Positions 8,662-19,202 of a stretch of 64,000 bases of DNA are shown in pieces. A program made the position numbers and the translations under genes. The first letter of the stretch is position 1. Every line of letters starts with the position of its first letter. The DNA is from Alcanivorax sp. DSM 26293 (GTDB taxonomy: Bacteria; Pseudomonadota; Gammaproteobacteria; Pseudomonadales; Alcanivoracaceae), in NCBI RefSeq assembly GCF_900107995.1, contig NZ_FNUM01000005.1:203472-267471 (forward strand), in the 5' to 3' direction. The notes beneath the pieces are model-generated. The model worked only from the letters and a program-made list of their open reading frames with translations, had not been told where the DNA came from and ran no database searches.

Positions 8662-9132
8662 TCAGCGATGATAGGGGTGCCCGGTAAGCAGCGTCCAGCC
8701 CCGGTAAAGCTGCTCGGCCAGCAGAACCCGCACCAGCGGGTGGGGCAGGGTCAGGGTCGACAGGCTCCAGCGCTCGTGGGCACTGGCGGACAGTTGTGGG
8801 CAGAGTCCATCCGGCCCCCCTACCAAAAGGACCAGATCCTGGCCCAGATCTTTCAGTTCACCCAGTTTACGGCTGAGTGCAGGGGTGTCCAGCGCTCGCC
8901 CGTTAACCTCCAGCGCCACGATCTTGGCACCCGGATATTTTTCCAGGCGTTTGCGGATGGCGTCGGCTTCGTTGCGTATCTGGTTGGCGGTGTCTCCCTT
9001 GGTCCGTTTGGGCAGGGGGATTTCCTCCAGTTCCAGACGCATGTCCGGAGGCATGCGTTTCTGGTACTCGGCAAAGCCCTCGGTGACCCAGGCGGGCATG
9101 CGGGTACCCACCGCCAGCAGGAACAGTCGCAT
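8662..9132 (-). CDS. rlmH: 23S rRNA pseudouridine-1915 N3-methyltransferase
   Basis: This 156-residue SPOUT methyltransferase modifies position 1915 of 23S rRNA. The length is exactly that of the family. The SAM-binding knot motif LLVGGPDGL and the C-terminal EQLYRGWTLLTGHPYHR are diagnostic. The start codon overlaps the rsfS stop (TAATG), indicating coupled translation in the conserved rsfS-rlmH-mrdA order. Confidence 0.97.
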   Translation of the reverse strand: MRLFLLAVGTRMPAWVTEGFAEYQKRMPPDMRLELEEIPLPKRTKGDTANQIRNEADAIRKRLEKYPGAKIVALEVNGRALDTPALSRKLGELKDLGQDLVLLVGGPDGLCPQLSASAHERWSLSTLTLPHPLVRVLLAEQLYRGWTLLTGHPYHR

Positions 9133-9488
9133 TATTCTTTGGTTTCGCGGTCCGGGTGATGCTGGGGATTACGCCACAGACGTTCCAGGTCGTAGAACTC
9201 GCGGGTGGCGGGCAGCATCAGATGCACGATCACGTCGCCCAGATCCACCAGTATCCACTCGCCGGTGTCCTGGCCTTCGCTGCCCAGGGGCTCGTGGCCG
9301 GCGTTCTTGGCCGCTTCCACCACGTTGTCGGCCAGAGCCTTCACATGGCGGTTGGAGGTACCGCTGGCAATGACCATGTTATCGGCCACACTGGTGATTT
9401 CACGCACGTCCAGCTGGGTAATGTTCTGGGCTTTGACTTCTTCCAGTGCGTCAATAACCAGTTGCAATAGCGGGGTGTCAGCGCTCAT
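9132..9488 (-). CDS. rsfS: Ribosomal silencing factor RsfS
   Basis: This 118-residue protein binds ribosomal protein uL14 and blocks subunit joining in stationary phase. The family core is clear: [29 protein letters not shown] and [16 protein letters not shown] (split here only for description). I chose the ATG at 9488, preceded by CGAGG; the frame runs 25 codons farther upstream into nadD without a better site. It overlaps the nadD end by 11 bases. Confidence 0.96.
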   Translation of the reverse strand: MSADTPLLQLVIDALEEVKAQNITQLDVREITSVADNMVIASGTSNRHVKALADNVVEAAKNAGHEPLGSEGQDTGEWILVDLGDVIVHLMLPATREFYDLERLWRNPQHHPDRETKE

Positions 9489-10161
9489 GAGGCCTCGTGT
9501 CTGATTCGGGGGAGGAGGATTTGGCCACATTATACAGATGGTGGCGATGAATATGGTCAACAACTGCCGGGTCCAGGGCCGGGCAGTCGCCTTTTTCCGT
9601 CAGCGCCTGACGAATGGCGGTGGCGGACACGTCCAGAAACGGCCTCTGTAGCATCAATCTCAGGCCAAAGGCTTGTCCTGCCAGACTGTCCGCGTCGGCT
9701 TCCGGGAAAGCGGCCTGGACCCGGTCGTCCGCCAGCGGGCTGTCCGGGCGGGGCACCACGGCCAGGTGACAGAGGGCGGCGTAGTCCTGCCAGTGATGCC
9801 AGTGGTGCAGATTGGCGAAACTGTCGGCGCCGATCATGAATACCAGCGGTCGCTCACCGATCTGTTTGCGATAGTGTTGCAGGGTCAGGAGGCTGTAGCT
9901 GGGACCGGATTGCTTTAATTCCCAGTCGTCCGGAATCAGCTGTGGGTGGCCTTGGCAGGCCAGTTTCAGCATGGCCAGACGCTGCTCACCATTGGCCAGG
10001 GGCTGGGGCCGGTGGGGCGGCACTGAGTTGGGAAGCAGATGCACAGGGGCTTCGCCAAGCACCCGGGACACCGACCGGGCCGCACTGATGTGGGCCCGGT
10101 GGACGGGGTCGAAGGTGCCGCCGAACAGCACCAGTGGTGTGGTGTCGTGAGCGGGGCGCAC
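9478..10161 (-). CDS. nadD: Nicotinate-nucleotide adenylyltransferase
   Basis: This enzyme adenylates nicotinate mononucleotide in NAD synthesis. [11 protein letters not shown] near the N-terminus is the nucleotidyltransferase (T/H)xGH-type motif. [14 protein letters not shown] and the C-terminal [10 protein letters not shown] fit NadD. The likely start is the GTG at 10161, which overlaps the proA stop codon by one base (TAGTG); this gives 227 residues beginning just before the catalytic strand. No strong ribosome site is visible, consistent with coupling to proA. Confidence 0.94.
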   Translation of the reverse strand: MRPAHDTTPLVLFGGTFDPVHRAHISAARSVSRVLGEAPVHLLPNSVPPHRPQPLANGEQRLAMLKLACQGHPQLIPDDWELKQSGPSYSLLTLQHYRKQIGERPLVFMIGADSFANLHHWHHWQDYAALCHLAVVPRPDSPLADDRVQAAFPEADADSLAGQAFGLRLMLQRPFLDVSATAIRQALTEKGDCPALDPAVVDHIHRHHLYNVAKSSSPESDTRPHER

Positions 10162-11417
10162 TACTGGCGGATGTGTCCGTCGCCCAGCACCACCCACTTC
10201 TGGCTGGTCAGGCCTTCCAGTCCCACCGGTCCACGGGCATGAATCTTGTCCGTGGAGATACCGATTTCCGCACCCAGACCGTATTCAAAGCCATCGGCGA
10301 ACCGGGTGGAGGCGTTCACCATCACCGAGCTGGAATCCACCTCGGTGAGGAATTGCCGGGCCCGCGTGTAGTTTTCCGTCACGATGGCTTCGGTGTGACC
10401 GGAGCTGTAGCGGTTGATATGGGCGATCGCCTCGTCCAGGTCCCGGACCAGCTTCACCGCCAGGATCGGCGCCAGGTACTCTTCACCCCAATCGGTCTCG
10501 GTCGCTTCCAGCATGCCGTCCACCAGGCTGCGAGCCTGCTCGCACCCCCGCAACTCGACACCGGCATCGCGGTATTTGGCCGCCAGCTCGGGCAGGACCT
10601 GCTGGGCGATGGCATTGGCCACCAGCAGGGTCTCGGTGGTGTTGCAGGTGCCGTAGCGCTGGGTTTTGGCGTTGTAGGCCACCTTGATGGCCTTGGCGAT
10701 GTCCGCCTGGTCATCAATGTAGGTATGGCAGTTGCCGTCCAGGTGCTTGATCACCGGTACCCGCGCGTCGTTGCTGATACGCTCGATCAGGCCCTTGCCG
10801 CCACGGGGGACGATGACATCCACGTACTCGGGGTGGCTAATCAGTTCTCCCACCGCCGCCCGGTCGGTGGTTTCCACCACCTGCACGGCGGTGTCCGGCA
10901 GGCCCGCTTCGCGCAGACCCACGCGGATGCACTCGGCGATGGCCTGATTGGCATGGATGGCTTCGGAGCCGCCACGCAGGATGGCCGCATTGCCGGATTT
11001 CAGGCACAGGGCCGCCGCATCAATGGTCACGTTGGGGCGTGACTCGTAAATAATGCCGATGACCCCCAGCGGAACGCGCATCTTGCCCACCTGGATACCC
11101 GACGGGCGATAGGCCAGATCGGTGATCACGCCGACCGGATCGGCCAGACCGATAATCTGTTCCAGGCCCTCCACCATGGCGTCGAAACGGGCCGGGGTGA
11201 GTTCCAGACGGTCGAGCAGGGCGGCATCCAGGCCGTTATTGCGGCCGTTGTCCAGATCCTGCTGGTTGGCGTGCAGCACGGCATTGCGGTGGCTGCGCAA
11301 GGCGCTGGCGATGGCGGCCAGGGCCTTGTCCTTGTCTCCGGAGCTGGCGCGGGCCATGGCCCGTGAAGCCGCGCGGGCCTGCTCGCCAAGGCGTTGCATA
11401 TATTGCTGGATATCCAT
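10161..11417 (-). CDS. proA: Gamma-glutamyl phosphate reductase
   Basis: This enzyme reduces gamma-glutamyl phosphate to the semialdehyde in proline synthesis. The 418-residue length is typical. Landmarks are [16 protein letters not shown], the RGGSEA loop, the catalytic Cys258 in RYGTCNTTE, and the C-terminal [10 protein letters not shown]. The ATG at 11417 is chosen over one three codons upstream because it has GAGAACT in front and the MDIQ start. It is the first gene of the minus-strand operon; proB is not adjacent. Confidence 0.97.
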   Translation of the reverse strand: MDIQQYMQRLGEQARAASRAMARASSGDKDKALAAIASALRSHRNAVLHANQQDLDNGRNNGLDAALLDRLELTPARFDAMVEGLEQIIGLADPVGVITDLAYRPSGIQVGKMRVPLGVIGIIYESRPNVTIDAAALCLKSGNAAILRGGSEAIHANQAIAECIRVGLREAGLPDTAVQVVETTDRAAVGELISHPEYVDVIVPRGGKGLIERISNDARVPVIKHLDGNCHTYIDDQADIAKAIKVAYNAKTQRYGTCNTTETLLVANAIAQQVLPELAAKYRDAGVELRGCEQARSLVDGMLEATETDWGEEYLAPILAVKLVRDLDEAIAHINRYSSGHTEAIVTENYTRARQFLTEVDSSSVMVNASTRFADGFEYGLGAEIGISTDKIHARGPVGLEGLTSQKWVVLGDGHIRQ

Positions 11418-11452
11418 AGTTCTCAAAGCTGAAAAAAGTGGTCAAGAGCGGC

Positions 11453-11458
11453 ATTATA
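11453..11458 (-). promoter_or_regulatory. Candidate -10 element for proA operon
   Basis: A perfect TATAAT lies on the minus strand 36 bases upstream of the proA ATG. The -35 region at the expected distance (AAGCGT) is poor, so the site may need an activator or be an extended variant. It is the only strong -10 seen before proA. Confidence 0.45.
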
Positions 11459-11646
11459 ACGACAACCGGTCCTTTACGCTTGCACACAAATGGTGAAGAA
11501 TTGAAAACCTTTGCTACACAAGTAGGCCTAAATTATTGATTTTGTGGTACGAATGTACCGTTTGTGTGGCGTAACACGGACTGCCTCATCCTGCCGGGTA
11601 AGGGTAGCCGATACAACAAGAAAAACTTGAACGGAGCCAGAGACTT

Positions 11647-12936
11647 ATGGCCATTCGCTACCAGGAATACACCCGCTCCGCCATTAAAGCTGCCCCGTTT
11701 CAACTCTGGGTGGGCCAGTGGCGTATTGATTACCTGGCGTTCTCGCATCCGGATAATGCCCACAAACCGCCGTTGCTGGTGGTGGGCGGCGCCTTCCAGA
11801 ACTTCACTTCCTACAAGTACTGTGTTGAGCGTATCTACCAGGATTTCCCGGTGGTGCTGGTGGATCTGCCCTCTCTGGGCAATAACACCCAGATTGCCCC
11901 GGATTTGAGCATGGAGGATCTGGCGGACCTGCTGTACGAATTCACCTGCCAGTCCCGCCTCGAGAAAGTCCACCTGATGGGCCTGTCGTTGGGGTCCGCC
12001 GTTGCCAGCACCTTTGCCTACAAGTACCCCCGGGCCACCGAGAAGCTGATTGTGGCGGGTATTGTTACCCGTCCGCGCAAGAGCTGGCGCATGCTGGTGG
12101 AAGAATCCGTGCGTGTCCTGGAACAGGGACGCATGGATGAATTCAGCCAGGCGGTGGTGCTCTACCTGGTCAACTACGACAAGATGAAGGAAACCGGCAT
12201 TACGCCCACGGCCCGCAAGCTGTTCTACCGGCAGATGAAGCAGCTATCCGACAATGAGCGGGAGCGCTACAAGATCAACGGGCGGCGTCTGTTGTCTGTG
12301 GAAGGGCTGTTGGGGTATCCGGAATGCGACACCCTGGTGACTACCGGCGAGTTCGACAGCTTTACCCTGCCCTGGGAAAACGCCTCTTTTGCCGAAAAGT
12401 GTCCCAATGCCCAGTTCACGCTGATCAAGGGGGCGGATCACCTGCCGCAGCTGGAAAAGCGGGAAGTGTCTCTGGACCTGTTTTCTACTTTCTTGCGGGG
12501 CGAGTCACTGGAACGGGTCCAAGGCATCCGCCGTTTCGGCAAGGGGGAATACCAGCGTATCGAGCGCCGTCGTGCCGAGCGGCTGGTGCCGTGCAACAAC
12601 CACGGCTATGTGACCAGCGAATCCCGGGTGGGCGACCGCTTCCGCTTCAACAAGCCGGTACAGGTGGTGGACATCAATTTCTTTGGTTGTCTGATCAAAC
12701 TGAGCGAGCCCGGTTTTTCCATCGCCGATCACGCCCGTGACTGCACGCTCTACATGGAAAGCCCGGAGCTGAAACTGGAGCTGCTGGTGTTTGATTACGA
12801 CGACGCCGGTTACCTGCGCTGCCTGTTCAAGCACGGCAATATCCAGGCCGCAGAGCGATTCACCGAGCTGCTGAAAAACAGCGAGTATTTCCTGCACCAG
12901 GACAGCGAAGGGAATGTGCATCGCATTTATGGATGA
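11647..12936 (+). CDS. RhlA-like alpha/beta hydrolase fused to a PilZ-like domain
   Basis: The 429-residue protein has two parts. Residues 20-285 are an alpha/beta hydrolase with nucleophile elbow GLSLG (Ser114), acid Asp237 in GEFDSF and His265 in GADHLPQLE. Several stretches resemble RhlA, the 3-hydroxyacyl-ACP acyltransferase that makes the lipid part of rhamnolipids (GGAFQNFTSY, VDLPSLG). Residues about 300-420 look like a PilZ domain: RRAER at 308-312 matches the RxxxR c-di-GMP motif and DINFFG at 342-347 is a variant of DxSxxG with Asn for Ser. GGAG lies 11 bases before the ATG. The gene is monocistronic and ends before a terminator. The fusion suggests an acyl transfer or ester hydrolysis step controlled by c-di-GMP; substrate is unknown. 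Confidence 0.82.
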   Translation: MAIRYQEYTRSAIKAAPFQLWVGQWRIDYLAFSHPDNAHKPPLLVVGGAFQNFTSYKYCVERIYQDFPVVLVDLPSLGNNTQIAPDLSMEDLADLLYEFTCQSRLEKVHLMGLSLGSAVASTFAYKYPRATEKLIVAGIVTRPRKSWRMLVEESVRVLEQGRMDEFSQAVVLYLVNYDKMKETGITPTARKLFYRQMKQLSDNERERYKINGRRLLSVEGLLGYPECDTLVTTGEFDSFTLPWENASFAEKCPNAQFTLIKGADHLPQLEKREVSLDLFSTFLRGESLERVQGIRRFGKGEYQRIERRRAERLVPCNNHGYVTSESRVGDRFRFNKPVQVVDINFFGCLIKLSEPGFSIADHARDCTLYMESPELKLELLVFDYDDAGYLRCLFKHGNIQAAERFTELLKNSEYFLHQDSEGNVHRIYG

Positions 12937-12940
12937 AAGA

Positions 12941-13091
12941 AGCAATTAAACGTTAATAATGAATAATTAATAACGCGCGCCTAATTCTTTCTTGGCTGAA
13001 ACAGAGAAGCCGCGCCCAGAGACTGGGTGCGGCTTCTTTTTTAGGTCCTGATTTTTTTAGTTATTAATTATTCATTATTAACTATTAATTC
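12941..13091. repeat. AT-rich heptad inverted repeat enclosing a terminator
   Basis: Arms at 12952-12974 and 13060-13082 are a perfect 23-bp inverted repeat; beyond this the match continues imperfectly outward for about nine bases. Each arm reads in 7-bp units of the type AGTTAAT, AATGAAT, AATTAAT. The ~85-base loop holds the terminator at 13006-13042. The element separates two convergent genes. Confidence 0.85.
13006..13042 (+). terminator. Rho-independent terminator
   Basis: The stem GAAGCCGC..CCCAG pairs with CTGGG..GCGGCTTC around the loop AGA, with one mismatch, and is followed by seven T residues. It terminates the RhlA-like/PilZ gene. Confidence 0.9.
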
Positions 13092-13939
13092 TTCCCCACG
13101 GTTGCTTCCATGATTCTGACCATGGGATTCCCCCGCGTTTTCGGAATCGGTAGCTTGCCGTAGTAGTCCGCCGGGTTGTGGATGGTGAGGTTGTGAAAGC
13201 CAAGGGAATGAAAGTGATCCACGGCTTCCATGTCGGAGTGGAAGTGGAACCCTACCTGGCTGCGGGACACAGTGCCCAGCATGCCACCCAGCACCTTGAG
13301 TGTGCGGTAGAAGGGCATGCCCTTGTAGAGCGGGTAATTGTCGGTGAGATAAGTGCCCCGAGGAAAAACGGTGAGGGCGCTGGCCAGCTTGCGCCAGAAG
13401 TCGGAAATCACCTCCAGCGGGAAGTAGTTGACCAACCCTTCGGTAATCACCACCACAGGTTTGCTCTGGTCCAGTTGGCCCAGCACATGATCCAGACTCA
13501 GTTCTCCGTCTTCCGCGAAGATATTGATCGGCTGCACGCGATGACGCTCGCTCAGAACACCGTGCTCTTTCAGTAGTTGCTGCTTGCGCCGGGCCATATC
13601 CGGCAGATCCGTTTCGATATAGGTGAGCTGCGGGTATTGCTGGCAGAAACGGTGGCCACGGGGTGACAGGCCACAGGCGATCTCCACCACCTGCGTTACC
13701 CCGTCGTTGATCAATTGATGAAGCCGATGATCAATCAGATGGTGACGCTGCAGCAGAAAGGTGCGGATGTTGCCGCCGACCACATGGCGACCCACGTACT
13801 CGAAGGGGGCCAGGGCGCCATAAAGAAAGGCGCCGCCGCGGGTGCGAAAGAAGGGGGCGGAGATGCCGTCACGGGTCCATACATGGCCGGTGTACAGGGC
13901 GGTAAAGCTGATGGATGAAGTATCCCGGGGTTCACTCAT
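13085..13939 (-). CDS. Class I SAM-dependent methyltransferase (leucine carboxyl methyltransferase type)
   Basis: This 284-residue protein resembles the LCMT/PPM1-like group of bacterial O-methyltransferases. Motif I is VEIACGLSPRG at about 93-103, followed by YIETDLPD at about 116-123, the acidic end of strand 2 that binds the SAM ribose. VVVITEGLVNYFP fits the motif around strand 4. Its substrate is unknown. The ATG at 13939 has no strong ribosome site. It is single, convergent with the RhlA-PilZ gene, and shares with it the AT-rich inverted repeat that ends right at its stop codon. Confidence 0.85.
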   Translation of the reverse strand: MSEPRDTSSISFTALYTGHVWTRDGISAPFFRTRGGAFLYGALAPFEYVGRHVVGGNIRTFLLQRHHLIDHRLHQLINDGVTQVVEIACGLSPRGHRFCQQYPQLTYIETDLPDMARRKQQLLKEHGVLSERHRVQPINIFAEDGELSLDHVLGQLDQSKPVVVITEGLVNYFPLEVISDFWRKLASALTVFPRGTYLTDNYPLYKGMPFYRTLKVLGGMLGTVSRSQVGFHFHSDMEAVDHFHSLGFHNLTIHNPADYYGKLPIPKTRGNPMVRIMEATVGKN

Positions 13940-14021
13940 TGTTGTTCTGGCTGGTTGTGGCTGAGGCCTGACAGGCTAGCAGAATTCCGCCATTGAGTGA
14001 TGGCAATTTGTGCCAAATTGG

Positions 14022-14358
14022 TGGCAAGCTACAAGCTACGCTGGTGGGATAAGGAAAGACTGGAAAGTTCCTCGTAGTCCGCAATTTCTACGAAGCCGCT
14101 GTAGGAGTACCTCTTGAGGTGCGAACCGCGCTTGCGCGGAAATCGCCCGCAGGGCGATCAGAAATCTCAGAGCTCGACAGCTTCCAGAAAGAACGGCGGA
14201 TAGATTTTGGCCTCTCTTGCTTCGCTACGCTCGGTTCGTCCCTCAAGAGGAACTCCTACAGATAGAGGCCCTCAGCCTGGCAGCGCGGAGTCCTGTGGGA
14301 ATTCATGAGGCACAGGGCCTTCTTCGCGTTGCAGCTTGAAGCTTGTCGCTTGCAGCTA
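14022..14358. repeat. Dispersed mosaic intergenic repeat, copy B (full length)
   Basis: This non-coding region between the methyltransferase and holA aligns with copy A from the heptads GCAAGCTACAAGCTACGCT (14022-14040) through CTGTAGGAGTACCTCTTGAGG (14099-14119), the GCGCTTGCGC hairpin and the closing CCTCAAGAGGAACTCCTACAG (about 14241-14261). It ends in inverted heptads (GCAGCTTGAAGCTTG, then CGCTTGCAGCT) by 14356. The outer heptads therefore act as terminal inverted repeats. It stops three bases short of the holA stop codon. Confidence 0.85.
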
Positions 14359-14360
14359 CC

Positions 14361-15362
14361 TTACCGTTCCATGCTACGCGGTAGCGGATGCCCTGCAAGT
14401 CGCAGCGCCAGGGAGGTGATGTACTGCCAGGGATCGCCTTTGGCCATGCCTTTCACGCACTGGTCGGCGCGAATGGCGCTGGCCTGGGCGGCCTTCAGGT
14501 GTTGCGGGTTCAGGCGCTGGGCCTGGGCCTGCATGGCCCTGACTCTCTGGGGGGGCAGTCGGGGGGGCGGGCCGCCGCTGAGCATGCCGTCGAGAATGCG
14601 AATGTCGCGGCTCAGGGCCCATAGCAATACCGGGGGTTCAACGCCCTCCGCACGCAGGGTCTGGATGATATGCAGCACGCGCTGGGCGTTCCCCTGGGCA
14701 GTGGCTTCCGTGAGATCGAAGGGCGAGTAGCGACTGGAGTCGCCCACCGCCTGTTGCACGTCTTCCGGACCTACCCGGCCGTCTTCCACCAGCAGGGTAA
14801 GCTTGTCCACTTCCTGGGCGGCGGCCAGCAGGTTGCCTTCGCTGCGTTCGATCAACAGGGCCAGGGCATCCTCCGTTGCGCTGAGTCCGCGGCTGGCCAG
14901 ACGGTCCTGCAGCCAGTTGCGCAGGCCAGCGCCTTCCACCGGCCAGACTTCAATCACTGCGCCCACTTCGTCCAGGGCTTTCACCCAGGCGCTGTTCCAG
15001 TCCTTGCGGCGATCCAGTTTTGAGCAGCGGATCAGCAGCAGGGTGTCATCGCCGGGGCTGGCCAGAACATCGCGGAGAATCTGGCTGCCGGCCTTGTCCG
15101 GTCGCTTGTCGTTGAGCACCAGTTCCAGAATCCGGCGGCCACCGAACAGGCTCATGCTCTGGGATTCGTTGAGCAGGGCATTCCAGTCGATGCCGGTGTC
15201 GGAAGAGAAACGGTGACGCTCGTCAAAACCCTGATCCCGGGCGGCGCGGCGCAGGTCGTCAAGCAGCTCGCCCTGTTGCAGCGGCTCATCGCCGGCCACC
15301 AGGTAAGCGGGCAGTAACCGGTCGGCCAGATGTTTGCCAAGCTGCTCCGGGCGCAGGCGCAT
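14361..15362 (-). CDS. holA: DNA polymerase III delta subunit
   Basis: This 333-residue AAA+-like clamp-loader subunit opens the beta clamp. The N-terminal MRLRPEQLGKHLADRLLPAYLVAGDEPL is the family start, RRILELVLNDKRPDKAG lies in the first domain and SRYSPFDLTEATAQGNAQRV in the third. The ATG shares its A with the lptE stop (TGATG). In enterobacteria holA is followed by nadD; here the next gene downstream is a methyltransferase beyond mosaic repeat B, so the cluster has been split. Confidence 0.95.
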   Translation of the reverse strand: MRLRPEQLGKHLADRLLPAYLVAGDEPLQQGELLDDLRRAARDQGFDERHRFSSDTGIDWNALLNESQSMSLFGGRRILELVLNDKRPDKAGSQILRDVLASPGDDTLLLIRCSKLDRRKDWNSAWVKALDEVGAVIEVWPVEGAGLRNWLQDRLASRGLSATEDALALLIERSEGNLLAAAQEVDKLTLLVEDGRVGPEDVQQAVGDSSRYSPFDLTEATAQGNAQRVLHIIQTLRAEGVEPPVLLWALSRDIRILDGMLSGGPPPRLPPQRVRAMQAQAQRLNPQHLKAAQASAIRADQCVKGMAKGDPWQYITSLALRLAGHPLPRSMER

Positions 15363-15871
15363 CAGTAGGTCTCCCAGCCCTCGGAGGCGGCGGCAATCTG
15401 GTTGATCAGCCGATAAGCCATATCCAGAAACAGGTCGTCACGGACCAGTTGCTCCTCGTCGGAGGAGGCAGTGGCGTTTTCCGGATACCAGGGCAGGTTG
15501 CGCAGGGTCATCATGCGCGTGGGGGTGGTCAGCAGGGCACCACTCTTGCGGTCCTTGATATGCCAGCGCAGGGTGTAGCGAAGTTCGATTTCCGCCTGAC
15601 GGCCCTGGGCATCCACCGCGGAAGTACGACGCATCCAGTCCTCATCATCAATGACCAGGATGTAAGGGGCTTCGCTATGTACCAGCACGCCCTGGTCTTC
15701 CAGTTCATCTTCCAGGGTGTAGCGCAGTTCGGTGGAGGCACCGCTTACCGTCAGGGTTTCCATGGAGGGTGTGCTGGTGGTGCCGCGCAGTTGCCAGCCG
15801 CAGGCACTGAGGGCAAGCCCCAGCACCAGCAGCAGGATCACACGTGTTGTGGCGCGCACGGTGGATGTCAT
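15362..15871 (-). CDS. lptE: LPS-assembly lipoprotein LptE
   Basis: This 169-residue outer-membrane lipoprotein plugs the LptD barrel and helps insert LPS. The signal peptide ends in the lipobox LSAC (residues 21-24), followed by GWQLRG, the usual LptE start. The RYTLRWHIKDRKSGALL and RDDLFLDMAYRLINQI segments fit the family. It follows leuS by 9 bases and overlaps holA by one base, so all three are one transcription unit. Confidence 0.94.
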   Translation of the reverse strand: MTSTVRATTRVILLLVLGLALSACGWQLRGTTSTPSMETLTVSGASTELRYTLEDELEDQGVLVHSEAPYILVIDDEDWMRRTSAVDAQGRQAEIELRYTLRWHIKDRKSGALLTTPTRMMTLRNLPWYPENATASSDEEQLVRDDLFLDMAYRLINQIAAASEGWETY

Positions 15872-15880
15872 AACCGCCTC

Positions 15881-18397
<2,517 letters not shown>

Positions 18398-18454
18398 TCA
18401 CCGGTCTGCACCCGAAACGTGTCGGCTGGGTAATCATCGCGAGCGGGAGTGCCC

Positions 18455-19069
18455 ATGGCGCTGACCTACCTGGTACTGCTGGTGCTGGTGGGGGGTACCT
18501 TGCCGGCCGTGGTCCGCAGTCTGCTGCCCCCGCTGCCACGGCGCATTACGGGTATTACTCCCCAGGCGGTGGTGGTGCTGGGTGCCGGGCGGCGCCAGCG
18601 CAATGGCCAGTTTTCCCTGACCACCCGTGGTCTGAGACGGTTACAGTTGGCGGCGGAACTGGCCCACGAGCATGGCTTGCCGCTGCTGGTCAGCGGTGGC
18701 ATCAGCGGCACGCCCCATGCGGATGATGAACCCACTGAGGCCCAGCTGATGGCCGAGCTGGTGCGCCGGCGCTGGCCAACCATGACAGTGCTGGAGGAAG
18801 GGGAAAGCCGTAATACCTGGGAAAATGCCGTGCACTGCGGCGAGTTACTGGGGCAGCGCGGCATCGACGAGATCATCCTGGTCAGTGACCGCTCCCATCT
18901 GCCCAGGGCATTACTGTGTTTTCAGAGCCAGGGGGTGATGGCTCAGGCCGCCTGGCGCAAGCGGCTGCCAAAACAGGAATGGGTGCCTTCCGCCGGGGCC
19001 TTATCCATGGTGCCGGAGATCTGGTACGAGTGGCTGGCGCTGGTGTGGTATCACCTGCGGTATCTTTAG
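18455..19069 (+). CDS. YdcF/ElyC-like DUF218 membrane protein
   Basis: This 204-residue protein has one N-terminal hydrophobic segment (ALTYLVLLVLVGGTLPAVV) followed by a DUF218 domain. AVVVLGAGRR, LPLLVSGGIS, EGESRNTWENA and ILVSDRSHLPRA are the conserved motifs. Family members (ElyC, SanA, YdcF) are linked to envelope integrity, but the reaction is unknown. GGAG lies 5 bases before the ATG at 18455; a GTG two codons upstream is an alternative. It is monocistronic and followed by a heptad inverted repeat. Confidence 0.85.
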   Translation: MALTYLVLLVLVGGTLPAVVRSLLPPLPRRITGITPQAVVVLGAGRRQRNGQFSLTTRGLRRLQLAAELAHEHGLPLLVSGGISGTPHADDEPTEAQLMAELVRRRWPTMTVLEEGESRNTWENAVHCGELLGQRGIDEIILVSDRSHLPRALLCFQSQGVMAQAAWRKRLPKQEWVPSAGALSMVPEIWYEWLALVWYHLRYL

Positions 19070-19090
19070 GGTGACGCAGGCGATTGGCGG

Positions 19091-19185
19091 CAAGCTGCAG
19101 AGGTAGTTGCGAGGTAGGAGTTGCGAGGAGCGAAAGGCGATACGGGTTTGCATTTCGCAACTCGCAACTCGTAACTCGCTGAATG
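19091..19185. repeat. Heptad inverted-repeat element
   Basis: The left arm contains units such as GTTGCGA, GGTAGGA, GTTGCGA and GGAGCGA (19105-19140); the right arm (about 19151-19185) is TTTCGCAACTCGCAACTCG-type reverse complement heptads. The loop is about ten bases (TACGGGTTTG). It separates the convergent YdcF-like and SulP genes and may act as a bidirectional hairpin. Confidence 0.8.
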
Positions 19186-19202
19186 TCTGTTGTCAGTGTG
19201 TC

